The notes under the pieces were generated by a model, which ran no database searches, had not been told where the DNA came from, and worked only from the letters and a program-made list of their open reading frames with translations. This document shows positions 22,582-34,015 of a stretch of 64,000 bases of DNA, one piece after another. Position numbers and translations under genes: made by a program. Source of the DNA: Siniperca chuatsi (lineage: Eukaryota > Chordata > Actinopteri > Centrarchiformes > Sinipercidae); the NCBI RefSeq assembly GCF_020085105.1, contig NC_058048.1:1034596-1098595 (forward strand), in the 5' to 3' direction. Positions within the stretch are counted from its first letter, which is position 1; the number at the start of each line of letters is the position of its first letter.

Positions 22582-23300
22582 ATGAGTACCACCGATCCAG
22601 TACAGGAGTTACTGGAGATTCTACGCCGGGGTCTCATCGCTTCATCGCCATCTACCTCCACCTCCGATGCTTCCGCTTCCGCTTCGGTCACTCCAGCAGT
22701 TCCGCCATGTCCCAGTCCCATGGCCAAACCAGCGCCATTCTCTGGCCTGGCGGAGGATTGCAACGGATTCATTCTACAATGTTCCCTGGTCCTGGAGATG
22801 CAATCCTCCCTGTACCCCACTGAACGCTCAAAAGTGGCTTTCGTCATCTCTCAGCTACAGGGAGAGCGTTGCAGTGGGCGAATCTATCTGGTCTCAGAAC
22901 GGTTCAGTCACTCAATCCCTGACGAGTTTCCTGGAGCACTTCCGCGAGGTGTTCGGAAGACCAGCTGGAGACTCCTCGGCCGGAGAGAAATTATATCAAT
23001 TGAAACAAGGTCAGTGGTCGATCCAGGACTACGCCCTGGAATTCCGAACCCTCGCGGCAGCTAGTGGATGGAAGCGAGCAGTCCCTTATTACCACCTTCC
23101 GTCAGGGATTGGAACCCGGGTCAGATTGCATCTCGCTGCATACGAGGACACCATCGGCCTCGAAGCGGTTTATCCAGTTAGCCATTCGGGTGGCTACTCG
23201 TATGCAGACGTGTTACCCAGAACACCAGGACCAGCCATCACTCACACGCAACCTCCGTCAGCCAGAGAAACTCCGCCCTCCAGAACCTGAATCCGAACCC
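22582..23300 (+). pseudogene. Ty3/gypsy element 1, gag region (frameshifted)
   Basis: The start ATG at 22582 opens a capsid-type protein with an S/T/A-rich N-terminus, then [14 protein letters not shown] and FILQCSLVLEMQ. The frame changes near 22865 to the one containing [12 protein letters not shown] and [20 protein letters not shown], and again near 23065 to the frame that continues into pol. In the sister element (37596-36550) the same region is open, so the two frame changes are damage. Gag would form the particle that houses reverse transcription. Confidence 0.85.
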
Positions 23301-26300
23301 ATGCAGTTGGACTCTTATCATCTAACCCCGACGGAGCGGCAGAGGCGGCTGACCCGAGGACTGTGCCTGTACTGTGGAGCTTCTGGACATAATAGGGCCA
23401 CCTGTCCAGTGAGACCACCACGTCCCATGGTGAGTGTAATTCTTCCTAGTCTCCCTTGCAGTAAACCCCTGTCTACTGAAATAACTCTGGTGACCCATAA
23501 TGTGTCCGTTCCAGTACAAGCCCTCATTGATTCCGGGTCAGCCGGCAATTTCATCTCCGGTTCCCTCTGCCGTCAGCTTGGCATCAAGACGTCCGTCACT
23601 CCCACCAGTTACCAAGTCCGAGCCATAACTGGAAAATCCATCAGTCGCCGTGGCATACAGAGGGCTACCTATCCTGTCACCATCCGGGTAGGCCTGCTGC
23701 ATGAGGAACAACAGCGTTTAATGGTTCTGGAGGGTTCAACTGTAGAGGTAATCTTAGGGCGCCCATGGTTGGAACACCACGACCCCATCGTTTCTTGGGC
23801 TACAGGAGAAGTCCTGAAATGGGGTCAGTCCTGTTTCCCTGGCTGCTTCCCTCGCCGACCCAAACCATCGACAGCCCGCCTTCAGAGTCTCCACTTGTGC
23901 ACCACATCCGTCGAAAGTCCCAGAGAGAAGCAGTCAGTGGAGATTCCGCCATGTTATTCCGCCTATAAGGATGTCTTCTGCCCTAAGAGAGCCTCTCAGT
24001 TGCCACTGCACCGGCCATGGGACTGCGCAATAGACCTCATCCCGGGTGAACCAGTGCCCCATGGAAAGATCTATCCGTTGTCCATTCCGGAACAGAAAGC
24101 CATGGGGGAGTACATCGAGGAAGCCCTCGCTCAGGGTTACATCAGACCGTCCACTTCTCCAGCAGCCTCAAGCTTCTTCTTCGTGGCCAAAAAGGATGGA
24201 GGCTTGCGGCCCTGTGTGGATTATCGAGCCCTCAACAAGATCACAGTCAAGTTCCGGTATCCACTTCCCCTTGTCCCTGCTGCGCTGGAACAACTACGCG
24301 GTGCCACTATCTACACCAAGTTGGACCTCCGCAGCGCCTACAACCTGATCCGAATACGTGAGGGGGACGAATGGAAGACGGCATTCGTGACACCTACGGG
24401 CCATTATGAGTACCTGGTAATGCCCTACGGTCTGGCCAACGCCCCCTCCGTCTTCCAGGACTTCATTCATGAGGTACTCCGGGAGTTCCTTCACAAATTC
24501 GTAATCGTGTACATAGACGACATACTGATCTACTCCCGGAGCCCAGAGGATCATCTCCTACATGTTGCGGAGGTCCTAGAACGCCTGAGAAGTCATCACC
24601 TCTTTCTCAAAGCTGAGAAGTGCGAATTCCATCAGACTACTGTGCAGTTCCTTGGTTATGTCATCAGTGGTAGTGGCATCCAGATGGACGAGGGGAAGGT
24701 GGATTCTATCCGGAATTGGCCCACACCAACTACGGTAAAGGAACTGCAACGATTTCTGGGGTTCGCAAACTTTTACCGTCGCTTCATCCGCAATTACAGC
24801 AGGATAGTCCATCCCTTAACCAACCTCCTACATAATAAGCCCAAGTCTCTGTCCTGGCCACCAGCTGCTCAAGAAGCTTTTGACCTCCTCAAGAGGACCT
24901 TCTCCAGCGCACCGCTCCTTACTCATCCAGATCCAGAAAAACCATTTACAGTCGAAGTAGACGCCTCTACGACTGGGGTAGGAGCGGTGCTATCCCAACC
25001 TCATGGTAACCCAGCTAAACTCCACCCATGTGCTTTCTTTTCCCGGAAACTCAGCCCGGCGGAGATGAACTACGACATCGGTGACCGAGAACTGCTGGCC
25101 GTGAAGTTGGCCTTAGAGGAATGGAGGCATTGGTTGGAGGGCGCCCAGCACCCCTTTACGGTTCTAACTGATCATAAAAATCTGGAGTATATTAAACAGG
25201 CCAAACGTCTTAACCCCCGCCAGGCACGTTGGGCTTTGTTTTTTACCAGATTCCATTTCCAGATCTCTTACCGTCCCGGTTCAAAGAACATCAAGGCAGA
25301 TGCTTTGTCCCGGCTACACGCTCCCGAGATCACTACAGATGACCCTGAACCCATTATACCTCAGCACGTGTTCGTCAATCCCATACTATGGTCCGAGAAC
25401 TCAGTTCCCTCCTCCAATGTCTCCACCAGTACTCCGCCGGGCTGTCCCCCCGGTCTACAGTACGCCCGAGACTCCAGCGTAATCAACTCATCCATACTTC
25501 TCATACCTCGTTGGGCACTGGTCACCCAGGGGCCAATGGAACCCTCTCGCTGCTACGGGAACGCTTCTGGTGGCCAAGCATGGCGAGGATGAGAAGGTAC
25601 GTCCAGGGTTGTACAGAATGTGCCATATCTAAATCTCCACGTCATCTTCCCGCAGGCAAACTCTGTCCCCTGGCGACGCCCAACAGACCCTGGTCACACC
25701 TGGGGGTGGACTTCATCACAGATCTCCCTCCTTCAGACAATCACACCTGTGTCCTTGTAGTCGTGGACCGGTTCTCGAAGTCCTGCCGCCTCATCCCACT
25801 TCGAGGACTGCCCACGGCTATGGAGACTGCCGAATGCATCTTTAACCATGTCTTTCGGTACTACGGGTTACCGGAGGATATAGTTTCTGATCGAGGGCCA
25901 CAATTCATCTCCCGGTTCTGGAAAGCCTTCTTTTCCTCCTGGGTGTGACCGTCAGCCTCTCCTCTGGCTACCATCCTCAGAGCAACGGTCAGACGGAGAG
26001 GAAGATTCAGGACATTGGGCGTTTCTTACGTACCTTCTGCCATGACCACCAGGACTCTTGGAACCAGTACCTGGGCTGGGCCGAGTACGCCCAGAACTCC
26101 CCTACGTCAACCATCCACTGGACTCACTCCCTTCCAGTGCGTGCTCGGTTACCAGCCCCCTCTCTTCCCATGGTCTGGGAACCCTCAGAAGTTCCAGCTG
26201 TGGATCACTGGTTCCGAGAGAGCGAGAGGGTCTGGGGCGCAGCTCATCATCAACTACGGAGAGCACTCTGCAGGCGCAGGCTGACGGCCGATCTTAGGAG

Positions 26301-26817
26301 ATCCACCACTCCAAGATACCTACCCGGCCAGAAGGTCTGGTTATCCACTCGCGACATCAGGATGCGCCTGCCCTGCAGAAAGCTAAGTCCCAGATTCATT
26401 GGCCCCTTTACCATAATCGAACAGATCAACCCTGTCACATATAAACTCCAGTTACCAGCCCAGTACAAAATCCATCCTACTTTCCATGTCTCATTACTGA
26501 AACCATTTTATCCTTCTGTTCCTGTCTCCACAGAGCCTGGCGAAACGACAGATGCCCCCTTACCGCTTCTCTTAGAGGATGGTACCGCTTACCAGGTCCG
26601 CGAGGTCTTGGACTCCCGGCGCCGTGGTGGCCTTCTGGAATATCTGGTGGATTGGGAGGGGTGCGGTCCAGAGGAGAGGTCATGGGTTCCCGACATGACA
26701 TTCTCGACCCTTCTCTTCTGGCGGAATTCCACGCAGATCATCCGGATCATCCAGCCCCGAGGAAGAGAGGGCGGCCGCGCGACGTCGGGGTTCCCGGTCC
26801 TCAGGAGCGGACCGTGA
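23064..26817 (+). pseudogene. Ty3/gypsy element 1, gag C-terminus and pol (PR-RT-RH-IN-chromodomain), frameshifted
   Basis: The long ORF 23064-25592 begins in gag and has the CCHC knuckle [14 protein letters not shown] near 23365. It continues with the protease active site [11 protein letters not shown] near 23522, RT with the catalytic YIDDILIYS near 24510, and RNase H with [15 protein letters not shown] near 24953 and LTDHKNLEY near 25166. A frame change near 25480 leads to the integrase part (25490-25948) with the HHCC-type zinc region, [26 protein letters not shown] and [13 protein letters not shown] second change near 25935 leads to the C-terminus, with [15 protein letters not shown] and a chromodomain ([18 protein letters not shown], near 26636). 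The catalytic motifs seen are intact, but the frame changes make the polyprotein incomplete. Gag and pol share a frame across 23064-25592, so a single gag-pol ORF is likely. Confidence 0.9.
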
Positions 26818-26825
26818 GGGGGTAC

Positions 26826-27361
26826 TGTTACAGACACGCCAGGCTCCACCTCATCACAGCCACACCGCACTCCCTCACCGGAGTACTAATTCCCAACACC
26901 TGTCAACCATTACACACCTGCACTTAATCAGTCACTCTACTCCCCATAAAACCCAGCTCTTCAGCTCAGTTAGTGTCGGTCTCGTTTATACTAAGAACAG
27001 ATCATAGCGGTCTACAAGTATATGCATCACGGACTCACCACAACGATTATTGGAATTTACCCCAAGAACTCCGAACCCCAGCTTCGATCAATCTGCGGTA
27101 TCCACATCGTGCCACTCAAACTCCTGGCTCTAGTCTGTCTCGTCTCACCAGAGTGGGCCGCTCCTGACCCTGGCTCCCGTCTGTCTCCTGTGTCCGGAGC
27201 TCCTGTGTGTTCCCCGTCTTCGGTGTGTGGCGCCCCTGTGGCCACACACCACTACCATCAGTAAGGAAAGGGACAGTATCTTCTCTCCACCATATTCCTG
27301 CTGTGTGTATAATAAACTCTCAGTATCCTTACCCTTGTCTCCGGTTGGTCTGTTCGTAACA
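26826..27361 (+). repeat. 3' LTR of Ty3/gypsy element 1
   Basis: A near-identical copy of the 5' LTR. It differs by small indels, for example one C missing in the gtccggtct start motif (here gtcggtct), so the self-primer match is lost in this LTR but present in the 5' LTR. Confidence 0.92.
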
Positions 27362-27388
27362 GACTGCAGTAATTACCCATTTTTTTAA

Positions 27389-28344
27389 TCACTCAATTCC
27401 CTTCCAAAAGTCTGCAACATAGTTCATCAGCTCAATCTTTTTCTCGTCTTGACCGATCAGAGCATCGTACATCTTCTCCAATTTCTCTCCGATGCGTCTT
27501 GTCTTTTTGAGGTTATGAAGAAAGGCCTTGGAAGCGCCGTGGACTCTGTATGCAGACACGTGGATATGGCGTGCCTGAAGCACCCGTTGAATGGCCCTGA
27601 TGAAACGATCCGTCCAAAGCCGTTTCGTCAACTCATCATAGTGCAGATGGAAGAAATAATCTGGCATCTCAAACAGACATTCGTGTTGTAGCTGGCTTGG
27701 GTGATCAATTTGACAGCCGTTACAGGTTTCAGATCTGTACACGGTCAGAACCTTGCTCAACAGGCGAACCACCGCGGCTCTCACTGTGTTCAGAAATAGG
27801 TCAGAGAGCACCCCGTCAGGTTTGTCTTCTTTCTTGGGAGAGGGGGGTGGTGAGGCGCTTAGAGTTGAGGATACCAAAGAAGAAGAAGAAGAAGAAGAGG
27901 GCCAGTCAGAGGGGAGGGAGATAGTGTTGGAGGAGGTAGAATCCAGTCAGGGGTCCCCGGCGGTGAAGGTGGGGGTGTTGTATCGAGGGTAGGGCTCCCA
28001 ACGTGCAGTGGTGCTGCTGCTTCAGGAGCTGTATCAAGCTCCTGTGGAGCTGTATCAAGCTCCTGCGACGCTGTTGCAGGGTTCTCCTCTGGGATCGCAT
28101 CCATGGGACTCCTCCTCCACGGAGTAGATTGACAGCGAGGTGGTGAAGGGATCGTCGCATTCCCACCCTCCTCTTGGTGCTTGCGCCACCAGCTAGGTTC
28201 ATGATGCATAGCAAAACCGGTTGGTCGTAGCGTAAAAGGGGTCTTGGCCTCGGATGGTGCTGCCGCAGGGGTCTCGATGGTATCCGGGCTCCCAGGTCGA
28301 GAATACAAGGGAGAGACATGGCTTTTCTCAGAATCGGAGATCAT
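27389..28344 (-). pseudogene. Unknown gene of the Maverick/adintovirus-like element, one frameshift
   Basis: On the minus strand an ATG at 28344 opens a proline/serine-rich, probably disordered N-terminal half with a tandem QELDTAP repeat. In the (CTT)n run at 27877-27898 the frame changes. The C-terminal half (27877-27389) is folded-looking, with VLSDLFLNTVRAAVVRLLSK, ETCNGCQIDHPSQLQHECL and DELTKRLWTDRFIRAIQRVL, ending DFWKGIE. The Cys/His cluster (CNGC...H...H.C) looks like a metal site. I recall similar C-terminal sequences beside polymerase genes in fish Maverick-like elements, but I do not know a function. Its TGA (27389-27391) abuts the TAA of the plus-strand ORF. Confidence 0.6.
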
Positions 28345-28425
28345 TCAGTGCTTTGTAGTTGCGGTAGAAGAGGAAGAGACATGCTTTTTTCAGTGTGTGA
28401 GTCTGAAGTTGCAGGGGTACCCATT

Positions 28426-29519
28426 TTAAGAAAAAGTTCTAGAAAAATCCTTCAACCCCCGAAGGGATTTTTTCATCTTCGTCCATGTATGCTCTCTCAT
28501 GAAGATCACTTTGACTCCATGAACAGACTGTAATGGCTGTAATTTCGCCTCACAGACGGCATGCAACTCTTCAAAGGCAGTACCCTTGAGGTTGAAAACA
28601 AGTGCTTTACACATGGCTAAACACATGGAAAGAAAGGACAGTGAATCAATGCATTTTTGATAGAAATCTTGATCCGTAAAACAAACGACTTTGGTTCCCT
28701 GCATAATGACCAAAGGTTTTAAACCCTGCTTGATCATGGCGTGGAGGAGGTAGCTATCAAAACCTTTGGCATTGTGTGCAATAAACATCGTGTTTTTGAA
28801 CAAAGGTCTCCTGTAATGCACTTATGTCGTTTACCGTCACCGTTCATTGCTGTGTAGTACAATCTTGTGCATTTTTTTTTACATTTTTTATACAGCTCGC
28901 AAATACTGACGTGTTTTTGAGCCCCAGCTCTCTCTATAGGCTCTTTGTGTTTGCTCAAACAGAAAAGTGAGCGACACGTCTGGTTACAGTCACTGCAAAC
29001 AGTACAGGTGGGGTCAAAGCAAACAGAGCAATGAGCTCGGCATGACTCGCACACGTATGGCTATCCTAAAAAGACTTTGAGATTTTTAATGCCGTAGTAG
29101 TGAGTTTGGAAGAGAAACAAAATTAGCGTTTTGTCTCATCTCAGGTAATCGGTCTGGAATTTACAGAGGCTTCAATCGTCATCACTTCTATAAAACATTC
29201 CAATTTTGCAGTACAAAGCCCATTCAAATTTCAGGATGTCATTAAAGGTGACTGCGGTCTGGTTGGTCAAACTCACCCCATTCTGTATCTTTTTGCTGCG
29301 CTCAACGCTTTCCGTATCAGTGAGATTGGGATGCATCAGATGAGCCACACAGGTAGCGAAACACAACTGATTTTCAGGGTTTTGTACGACGTACAGAAAA
29401 AAACGTTTTCTTTTTAACGATAATGATTTAATGTTTAACATTTTTTCCAACATTCTTTTACCGCCACCACGAGTGTTATGGACCACCTGTGCAATCACTT
29501 CTAGTTCACCGTCTGACAT
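28426..29519 (-). pseudogene. Protein-primed family B DNA polymerase remnant (Maverick/adintovirus-like)
   Basis: Three minus-strand ORFs follow one another. 29519-29172 is an N-terminal part with GGGKRMLEKMLNIKSLSLKR. 29054-28734 is Cys-rich, with CESCRAHCSVCFDPTCTVC and CRSLFCLSKHKEP. 28821-28426 has the exonuclease-like block MFIAHNAKGFDSYLLHAMI, then QGLKPLVIMQGTKVVCF and IDSLSFLSMCLA. After that the sequence jumps to FEELHAVCEAKLQPLQSVHG, which in relatives belongs to a later domain. The polymerase palm motifs are absent. The enzyme would replicate a linear genome by protein priming; this copy is broken by stops, frameshifts and internal deletion. The family fits Maverick/Polinton, adintovirus or a close relative; I cannot decide which. 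Confidence 0.7.
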
Positions 29520-29740
29520 AAAGGTCCAGTTTGATTGTACAATGCAAAGCAGGAGTTTTTCAAAACCAGACAGATTTGTGACATCGTCATCACCCTGTAA
29601 GATAACTTAGACGTTACTATGCAGATGCTCACCCCTCAACTCCAACTGTATCACGTCTTGACATCTTGCTTGCGAGAAGGCATTTTTTAACAAGTCATCT
29701 ACACTTTTCAATGTACCATGGTAATATAAGGCGTAATCGA

Positions 29741-30161
29741 CTACGCTGTTGGAGGAGGAGGAGGGAATCTCTTTCTTCTTTTTTCGTTGAGGCGCTCAGG
29801 AGATCTGGGGACACAGAGGGGTTTTTTGTTTAGTTTGTTGAGTTCATCCTGTAAAGCCACCAATATTTCAACGTAGCTGCACGTACATTGCGCCGTTTGT
29901 GAGCGTTCAAGTTCAGCAAGACCAGTTAAACACTGACAGCCAGGGGGTCTGAGAATTGATCTGGGTTGGTTCAGAGCTGGAGAGGGTTTCATTCAGTTTG
30001 TTTATTGCATGCTGTAACGGCACAGGTTCATTCAAATCGTTCCGAGGGTTTTGGTTTAGTTCGTCTGATAAAGCCTGAAGATTGTGGTTTTCCTCATCTG
30101 ATGCCTGTAACTGCCTAAGGCCTATTGGTATGTTTTCATGCATGATCCCATAAAAAGTCAA
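29741..30161 (-). pseudogene. Probable coiled-coil N-terminal part of the polymerase-side gene
   Basis: Two short minus-strand stretches (30161-29913 and 29992-29741) are Leu/Asn-rich with heptad-like spacing: NLQALSDELNQNPRNDLNE, INKLNETLSSSEP and VALQDELNKLNKK, followed by a proline run. They lie upstream of the polymerase remnant in the same orientation and may be its N-terminus or a separate small gene. The style resembles the N-terminal half of the plus-strand ORF at 21363, but I cannot show homology. Confidence 0.4.
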
Positions 30162-30179
30162 AAAGACAACTTACAAAAA

Positions 30180-31195
30180 GCATCTTCTATCTCAAATGAT
30201 AAAAAATCACAATCGCCTGAATGATTCACCCATAGCAATCAACATCGTACAAATATCTCTAGGGACAAAAAAATCACAATCACTTAAATGATTCACCCTT
30301 AAACTGTCATAGTTAGCCTCTATGTCCCCCCTGATCCCTGTGAGCTCCAGTATGTTTTCCCCTCCTTGTGTTTCCTGGCTGTCCCTTGTTCATTACTGTG
30401 TGTGCATGTGTGTGTGTTCGTTCTGGACCGGCACACCTGTCATCAATCACTCATCACTCTCCACTGCATATCTACCAGGCTCTTCCACACTACCAGTGTC
30501 AGATCGTCTCTGTACTCTTGTACGAAACCCACGTAACGGCTCCTACCTCGACCCCAGATAAGTGATTAGTTCATTATGCGCTTTTTGACTTGTAGTAACT
30601 TGAATCTGTCTCTGTCACTCATAGTTACTCACTGTGATCTTAGCCACAGTCTGTCCTCGAACCTCTGCCAAGCTTATCTCTCCACCCACTGCCACGCTAC
30701 ACGAGCCAGCTGCTTCGTCTGCCCTGCCAACCTCACCTCCGGAGCCTGCCGCCAATCGGGTTCAACCAACTATCTCCACGGGTCCGCTGCCTGGCCAGTT
30801 CAGCTCAAATCCACTAAGCCTGCCAAACCAGAACCTGTCCCCTCGGTCTCCATCCGGAACTTCGCCACTTCTTCCTCGACCTGGACTGGTTGAGTCCTCG
30901 GGGGCAACGGTGAACTACGTCTGACTTCTGCACAGATATTAAGCACTACTTCTAAATAAATCTGTTGCAAAGATACCCAGCTCTGTTCTGTTGTGTTCTG
31001 CATTTTGGGTTCAGTGATCATGCATTACGACATAAACATCTTAAACAAAATACCATCTTCTATCTCAAATGGTAAAAATCAACATTGTCTATCTTAAAGG
31101 ATAAAACATCAACATCTTAAAAACTAACATCCTCTATCTTAAAGGCTACAAATCACAAAGAATGATTCAATGTTGTACAAATATCCTCATTGTTA
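30180..31195. repeat. Short degenerate tandem repeats split by an LTR-like insertion
   Basis: Words such as tctatctcaaatgataaaa, atcacaatc, gaatgattca and gtacaaatatc recur at 30185-30300 and again at 31045-31195, suggesting one degenerate repeat tract. The part 30305-31020 between them is unrelated: it begins TGTCATAG, carries an AATAAA near 30954 and ends CAGTGATCA. That is compatible with a solo LTR, though I find no target duplication. Confidence 0.4.
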
Positions 31196-31363
31196 AAATT
31201 ATAAACCACTGATGGCTACATTCAGATCAGGTCTTACTCGTAATCCAGTATGCTTCAGACAAGAGGAAAAAGGTAGTCTCATGAATTTTGACAACACCGT
31301 CTGCATGGTCTTTGTCTATTGGACTGGCTCCTGTTCCCTGGGGAGAGAAACAGAGATTAGCCA

Positions 31364-31389
31364 TAGTGTGTGTGTGTGTGTGTGTGTGT
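31364..31389. repeat. (GT)n microsatellite
   Basis: About 26 bp of GT dinucleotides. The surrounding stretch 31196-31860 shows no gene that I recognise. Confidence 0.85.
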
Positions 31390-31869
31390 CATGGTCACAA
31401 TATTGAAACATAATTTTTAAAAGATTATATAGGCTTAAAATTATTAAACAAAAATGAATTATTCGATACCATTCTGTCTGTGTATTGAACAGTGAGAGAG
31501 AGAGATGGAGAGAGAGAGAGAGCAAGAGGAAAGAAACAGTAAAACAGCATTTTAAAAATTAAGCATTTTAAATAAACTACTGTAAACTTCTACAATATTT
31601 TGAAAAATATGTCAAGCATCTACGGGGTAATATGAATTATCCGAATACTTCTTCGGATGTGTGATGTGTGTGTGAGTGAGAGAGAGAGGATGTCATTCGC
31701 GTAAATTACCATATGAAAAGAGAATCTACTCTAACCGCCTGAATGAGTGTAAACAAGCAAGTTTTTACTTAAGAAAGAATAAGAAAGTAAAAAAGAGTGT
31801 GTATTGAACAACAAAACAACAAAAACAAGCGTTGATTGAATATGACTGAACATTTTTAAAAACTTACTG

Positions 31870-32350
31870 CGTGTAGCTTAATTATGCACTCTCTGACTCT
31901 GAGCCGCTGCTGCTGCTGTTGCTGGGTTGTCTCTGTCGCCGCTGGGGTTCAACTTGACTTCTCCAGATCCGTTTTCGTCCCGCAACTGGGGGATTTCTCA
32001 AAACCGGTCCTCTCTGGGATAAGGGGCTGCCCGCCTGAGGTCCGTCAGGTGCCGCGGAGTTGCTTGGAGCCGGTGGTACTGGAGCTCTTAGGTTCTAAAG
32101 TGTTCTTTCAGGCAGGACGTACTGTTCCAAAGGATAAAACAATTCTGTGAAATGACGGAGACAATATTTGACGGGGTTTACAACCTGAATAAAAATTAAG
32201 AACGAAAGGTACTATACAGAGACAAACTTCTACCGGACCCAAGAAAACGGTACCTGGAAAAGATGGGATTGATCGGAAATCTGGATCCGTATGAGGTGCT
32301 TGCAAAAGAATGAAGTCGAGACCCCGACGATTTACCTCCTCTGACATTTC
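31870..32350 (-). other. Unassigned open stretches, possibly the edge of the virus-like element
   Basis: The minus strand has an 80-codon open stretch (32347-32108) with EEVNRRGLDFILLQAPHTDP. The opposite strand has a similar-length one with a Cys/Leu-rich start. Neither matches a family I know, and both are short enough to be chance. I record them only because they adjoin the Maverick-like region. 32351-32587 shows nothing further. Confidence 0.2.
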
Positions 32351-32587
32351 CAGATATTTTTGTATATTTAGTCTGAGGTGTGAGTGCTTATACTGAGGAT
32401 CAGTTTCGTAATTTTAAATCTATGGAAGCCCACGTTCAATTTACAAATGGCTGGGTCCATGACTTGGAAGCCTACAAACCACCGAGCTGTGAAAACACTG
32501 TCGTTCGTACAAAGGTGTGATCTTACTTACCTACCTGTGATTAGTGAAACACGCATCTTTACACAATATTTAATCAGATTTATATAA

Positions 32588-33412
32588 TATCCTCCTGACT
32601 ACCAGCTATGGTGTTTTATGGACATTATGTTTTTCGATTTCTCTGAGACATTACAGTTTTAAGTCTGGATGTCCATGCTCCTGTACAGAGCATGTTCAGG
32701 GCTTTTCAGAGATAACAAATGATTGGATGTTTCACCATGGCCTCTCCCTCTCCTTGGTCTTTAAAAATGGATGACATTAATTTAGTGATCAAGTGTAACA
32801 CCCTTATGGAAATATGATAATATTTTGTACTTAAATCAGCATCTCAGGAAACTGTTGTGGGATTTCAAATCAAAATATGACCTTCTGTTATGAAACAGGG
32901 CGTCAATTTCATACGTCAAGTCCAATAGAGGACACCAGGACTTTTGGGAGACACAACAAATGAATAGAGAAAACATTATATATCAAAATTCCTAAACTTC
33001 TTAAATATTAGATATTATTATGAAAATCTTGCTAATTATTACTCTCATATATATATAATGGGAAAACTTGTTTATGGCCATTTTACACACATTTTGTATT
33101 AAGAAAAATGGTTTTTAAAAATGTCTTTCATAACATTGTTGAGAATCATCTTTATATAAAGTTTGGTATAAAAAAATTAAAACTGATTTGTGATTAAAAC
33201 AAAAATCCCACTGATTTGCCTTTTCATGTCTATTCATGTCTTTTTATTTTTTTAAAAACAGGACTTTTTAAAGTCCTGATATCCTCTACACAGGATATGA
33301 CATAACATATGAATAAAATATAATTTTTACATTTTTTTCTTATGCTCTAAACAATGTAATGACCTGACAAAATACTAAATTCATCCATTTTATCCTGGTA
33401 GTCAGGAGGATA
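32588..33412. mobile_element. Small DNA element with 18-bp terminal inverted repeats (tentative)
   Basis: tatcctcctgactaccag at 32588-32605 is repeated as its perfect reverse complement at 33395-33412. The 0.8 kb between them is AT-rich and non-coding. No target duplication is clear. The Ty3/gypsy element 2 begins 18 bp to the right. Confidence 0.5.
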
Positions 33413-33429
33413 ATGGTGTGTGTATACAT

Positions 33430-33935
33430 TGTTACGGAACAGACCAACCCGGAGACACAGGTAAGGTGATTTCGAGGGTTTATTGATTACAGAGATAATA
33501 ATAGAGTTTGTAAGAGCAAAGAAGATACCGTCCCTTGGATCACTGATGGGAGTGAAGTGCAGGAGCTGGATAGCTGCACACGAGGCGACGGGAACTGGAG
33601 TCACACACACAGGTGACGGAAGACACTCCGGAGCCGGGTGAACACTGTTACCCACAGGAGACTGGAGTCGAGTGAAGGTTAGCAGCTCTTGGATGACTGA
33701 GAACAATGACTAGCGTCGTAGTAGAGTCCGTGGTAAACTGAAGGTAGGAGGCGTAGCTCTGTCCTTCTAGCGAACGAGACCGGACACTGACTGAGGTGAA
33801 GAGTGGAGTTTTATAATGGAGAGGAGTGGCTAATTGCCACCAGGTGTGTGTTGAGTCACAGGTGCAGGTGATTAGTATTTTGGTGAGGAGGAACGGTGTG
33901 GCTGAGATGAGGTGGAGCCTGGCGTGTCTGTGACA
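33430..33935 (-). repeat. 3' LTR of Ty3/gypsy element 2
   Basis: On the minus strand it starts TGTCACAGACACGCC and ends CCGTAACA. It carries a 4-base insertion (cggga/gtccc region near 33533) compared with the other LTR. Confidence 0.92.
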
Positions 33936-34015
33936 GTACCCCCCCCTTCACGGTCCGCTCCTGAGGACCGAGGACCCCGACGTCGCGGTGGTCTTCCCCT
34001 TCCTCGGGGGGCCGG

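Larger units (their letters stand above)
22008..27361 (+). mobile_element. Full-length Ty3/gypsy chromovirus (Sushi-like), element 1
   Basis: Two LTRs (22008-22546 and 26826-27361) flank a gag-pol region, and a perfect 5-bp target duplication GACTG (22003-22007 and 27362-27366) marks the insertion. The order PR-RT-RNase H-IN followed by a chromodomain defines a chromovirus; gag has a CCHC knuckle. A polypurine tract (gtgaggggg) precedes the 3' LTR at about 26812-26820. The primer site after the 5' LTR is complementary to the element's own predicted RNA start, as in Tf1 and Sushi. Several frameshifts disable the polyprotein. The LTRs are nearly identical, which points to recent insertion. Confidence 0.93.

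Noticed and set aside
18300..31200. Long terminal inverted repeats of the Maverick-like element
   Set aside because: A short match (cacttaaatgattc) between 18315-18340 reversed and 30278-30297 is too weak to call terminal repeats.
31884..32150. Secreted protein with a poly-Cys start
   Set aside because: The Cys run comes from a (TGC)n repeat; no family match and no gene context.
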